Part shown: positions 62,163 through 64,000 of the stretch, piece after piece | Layout: the number at the start of each line of letters is the position of its first letter | How positions within the stretch are numbered: the stretch's first letter is position 1 | Assembly: GCF_036492835.1 (NCBI RefSeq) | Contig: NZ_AP025318.1 | Coordinates: 1 to 64,000, forward strand | Origin: Fulvitalea axinellae | Lineage (GTDB): Bacteria; Bacteroidota; Bacteroidia; Cytophagales; Cyclobacteriaceae | Reading direction: 5' to 3' | DNA length: 64,000 nt | The notes under the pieces: generated by a model | Seen by the model: the letters and a program-made list of their open reading frames with translations, nothing else | The model's database searches: none | What the model was told of the DNA's origin: nothing | Made by a program: the position numbers and the translations under genes

Positions 62163-64000
62163 ATGAGACTTAAAATATTTACGGCGAGTTTTTTACTTGT
62201 CATACAGGCATTGCTATGCGCTGGTCCGTCATGGGCTAATGCGCAGGGCGCCGAGGTAAACTTGAGTCGTTCGGGTTCGGCCAAAGTCAGTGTCGTGGTC
62301 GATAACGCCTCGTTGGCCACCGTTTTTTCGCATATCGAGAAGCAGACAAAGCTGAAATTCTCTTATGTGGTAGAGCGCGTGGACGTTAATCGGAAAATCA
62401 GCCTTAACCTTACCAATTCCAGCCTTGACAAGACGCTGAAGGCCATTGCCGAGCGTACGGGGCTTTCTTTTTATCAGGCGGAAGGGAGCATTCTGGTCAA
62501 GGATCCTAACTGGAAATCGGGCCAAGCCGAAAAAAAGCAAGTAAAGGGAAAAGTTACCGACAGCAAAACCGGTGAGGGAATCCCTGGCGTAAACGTGGTG
62601 GTGAAAGGTACCACAAACGGAACTATCACCGACTTTGAGGGAAACTTTAAGCTGGACGTATCAACCGGCGATATCCTTTTGGTAACATATGTCGGATACG
62701 TGAACGAGGAAGTGCAAGTGGGGGCGAATACGGTTTACGATATCGCCATTACCGAAAACGTGAAGGAGCTTTCCGAAGTGGTGGTAATCGGTTACGGTAC
62801 GGCCAAGAAGAGCGATTTGACGGGATCCGTAGCAACGGTGGAGAATATCGAAGGCCTGAAATCAAAAGCGCCGACCAATGTTTCGGATATGATTCAGGGA
62901 TCGATTTCCGGCGTAACCGTTCTTTCGAACGGCGGTGACCCGACAGCGGGTTTTGACTTGAGAATCCGCGGTGTGGGTACCATCAACAACGCCGACGGTC
63001 CGCTTTGGGTAGTGGACGGAGTGATTGGAGCGCCGGCGCCGAAGCCAAACGATATCGAATCGATTTCGATTCTTAAAGACGCCGCTTCCGCTTCTATTTA
63101 TGGTGCGCAAGCCGCTGGCGGTGTTATTATGGTAACCACCAAGCGGGGCAAGAAAGGAACGGTTTCGGTTGATTTCGAAATGTTTACCGGAATCCAGCAA
63201 GCCTGGAAAACGCCTAAAGCTTTGGACGCCAAGGGAATGTCTGATTTTTATCTTACCGCCGCCCGTGGCGCCGGAAAGTCGGAAGCCGATATCCGAAGCG
63301 AGTACCCGGCTTTTGTTCCGGATTTGAATCCTAACGGAATGATCACCCGCACCGATTGGACCGACGAGATCTTCCGTACGGCCAAAATCAGCGATTATCA
63401 TGTTCGCCTTAGCGGAGGCAATGATAAGGTGACTTACCTGACCAGCCTTAGCTATCAGGAAAACGAGGGAACCATTCGTAATACTTTTGCCGAAACGTAT
63501 AACTTTTTGCTGAACGCCGATATGAAGCTTTCGGAGAAAATGCGGATCGGACAGCATATCAAAGCTTTTTACCAGACTTCTAGAGGCGCCAATACCGACG
63601 ATGGATACGGCGGAGCGGTGACAAACGCTATCTGGATGCCCCCGAGCGCGTCGGTTTACGGAAAAGACGGCAAATGGGGCGGAGTGGCCGAACCGGACGA
63701 TCCGTTTGTAGGCTCTTACGGCGATATCGGAAACCCGGTGGCGGCATTGGAGCGTAATAACGCCAAAAACCCAAGCATTGGCGTGGACGCCAACCTTTAC
63801 GCGGAGTATTCTGTCTTCGATTTCCTGAAAGCTCGTTCCAGCTTCTCTATCCGTGGAAATATGAAGGACTACGAGCGTTTCTTCCCTAAAGTGCCCGAGC
63901 CGGGACGTCCGTCGCAGGTCAATACCTTGGATATGTCGAGCGAGCGCGGTTACCGTTACCTTTGGGAAAATACGCTGACATTTGACAAGAATTTCGACAA
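62163..64000 (+). CDS. SusC/RagA family TonB-dependent receptor with STN domain, 3' end outside the window
   Basis: At least 612 residues, frame open to the window end. Signal peptide (FTASFLLVIQALLCAGPSWANAQ), STN domain (about 40-110; VSVVVDNASLATVFSHIEKQ), carboxypeptidase-regulatory-like domain (about 125-195; VKGKVTDSKTGEGIPGVNVVV, then DILLVTYVGYVNEEV), and the plug with SusC-type motifs (VVVIGYGTAKKSDLTGSV, IRGVGTINNADGPLWVVDGV, ILKDAASASIYGAQAAGGVI). SusC forms the outer-membrane barrel that, with a SusD lipoprotein (expected just beyond the window), imports oligosaccharides. The STN domain links it to the FecR/ECF pair upstream. Confidence 0.95.
   Translation, partial: MRLKIFTASFLLVIQALLCAGPSWANAQGAEVNLSRSGSAKVSVVVDNASLATVFSHIEKQTKLKFSYVVERVDVNRKISLNLTNSSLDKTLKAIAERTGLSFYQAEGSILVKDPNWKSGQAEKKQVKGKVTDSKTGEGIPGVNVVVKGTTNGTITDFEGNFKLDVSTGDILLVTYVGYVNEEVQVGANTVYDIAITENVKELSEVVVIGYGTAKKSDLTGSVATVENIEGLKSKAPTNVSDMIQGSISGVTVLSNGGDPTAGFDLRIRGVGTINNADGPLWVVDGVIGAPAPKPNDIESISILKDAASASIYGAQAAGGVIMVTTKRGKKGTVSVDFEMFTGIQQAWKTPKALDAKGMSDFYLTAARGAGKSEADIRSEYPAFVPDLNPNGMITRTDWTDEIFRTAKISDYHVRLSGGNDKVTYLTSLSYQENEGTIRNTFAETYNFLLNADMKLSEKMRIGQHIKAFYQTSRGANTDDGYGGAVTNAIWMPPSASVYGKDGKWGGVAEPDDPFVGSYGDIGNPVAALERNNAKNPSIGVDANLYAEYSVFDFLKARSSFSIRGNMKDYERFFPKVPEPGRPSQVNTLDMSSERGYRYLWENTLTFDKNFD

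Noticed and set aside
1-64000. tRNA or rRNA genes
   Set aside because: No cloverleaf-type sequence or rRNA segment was recognised by eye; a dedicated tRNA scan would be needed to exclude one fully.

Overview
The window comes from a Bacteroidota genome, most likely a marine Cytophagales-type (Fulvitalea/Flammeovirga-like) bacterium. This rests on SusC-type TonB receptors with an STN domain, an ECF sigma/FecR pair, two proteins with type IX secretion (T9SS) C-terminal tails, a PID-CTERM-like surface protein, DUF1080 and Tat-dependent Gfo/Idh proteins, and GH2 glycosidases. The species is inferred; no rRNA or tRNA gene was seen.

Layout. 1-5.8 kb: a kinase-like protein cut by the window edge, a DUF2147 protein, a 986-residue Pro-rich/coiled-coil protein and a small membrane-anchored coiled coil. 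5.9-13 kb: a SWIM zinc-finger protein, an M3 peptidase, an IS4-family element, a GNAT acetyltransferase and a membrane protein. 13.4-20.3 kb: small unknown genes, a TolB-like/TPR/AraC regulator, an orphan IS30-type HTH protein, and a lipoprotein with nearly identical 90-bp tandem repeats. 20.4-25.3 kb: a HEAT/double-DUF1080 protein and a Gfo/Idh oxidoreductase, probably a 3-keto-glycoside pathway. 26.3-33.3 kb: a PID-CTERM-like protein and a 2231-residue NHL/cohesin/dockerin T9SS protein. 33.5-40.4 kb: small secreted and membrane proteins, a thioesterase, a second pair of effector-like proteins and a beta-helix T9SS protein.

The most interesting region is 41.1-50.4 kb. It is a complete-looking thiazole/oxazole-modified peptide (TOMM) cluster of the streptolysin S type. 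Two precursor peptides have nearly identical leaders and a C7-S-C2 core followed by a Gly/Asn/Ser tail, very like SagA. They are followed by a SagC-like leader-binding partner, a YcaO cyclodehydratase ending in PHPFP, a secreted TPR-like protein, a SagB-type dehydrogenase, a PqqD-like/M50 site-2-protease fusion (in place of the usual CAAX-type SagE) and a TonB-dependent receptor. A MarR regulator and an FMN reductase lie divergently upstream. Both precursor genes are preceded by a related palindrome of the form CGAAAWCGWTTTC. No ABC exporter is present.

50.5-64 kb: two small proteins, a GH2 beta-glucuronidase-like enzyme, a nested pair of IS4-family elements (the second inserted into the right end of the first, each with a readable 9-bp target duplication), a small STAS-like protein, a LacZ-type GH2 enzyme, and an ECF sigma factor, FecR anti-sigma factor and STN-domain SusC receptor cut by the window end. 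This last part looks like the start of a polysaccharide utilisation locus.
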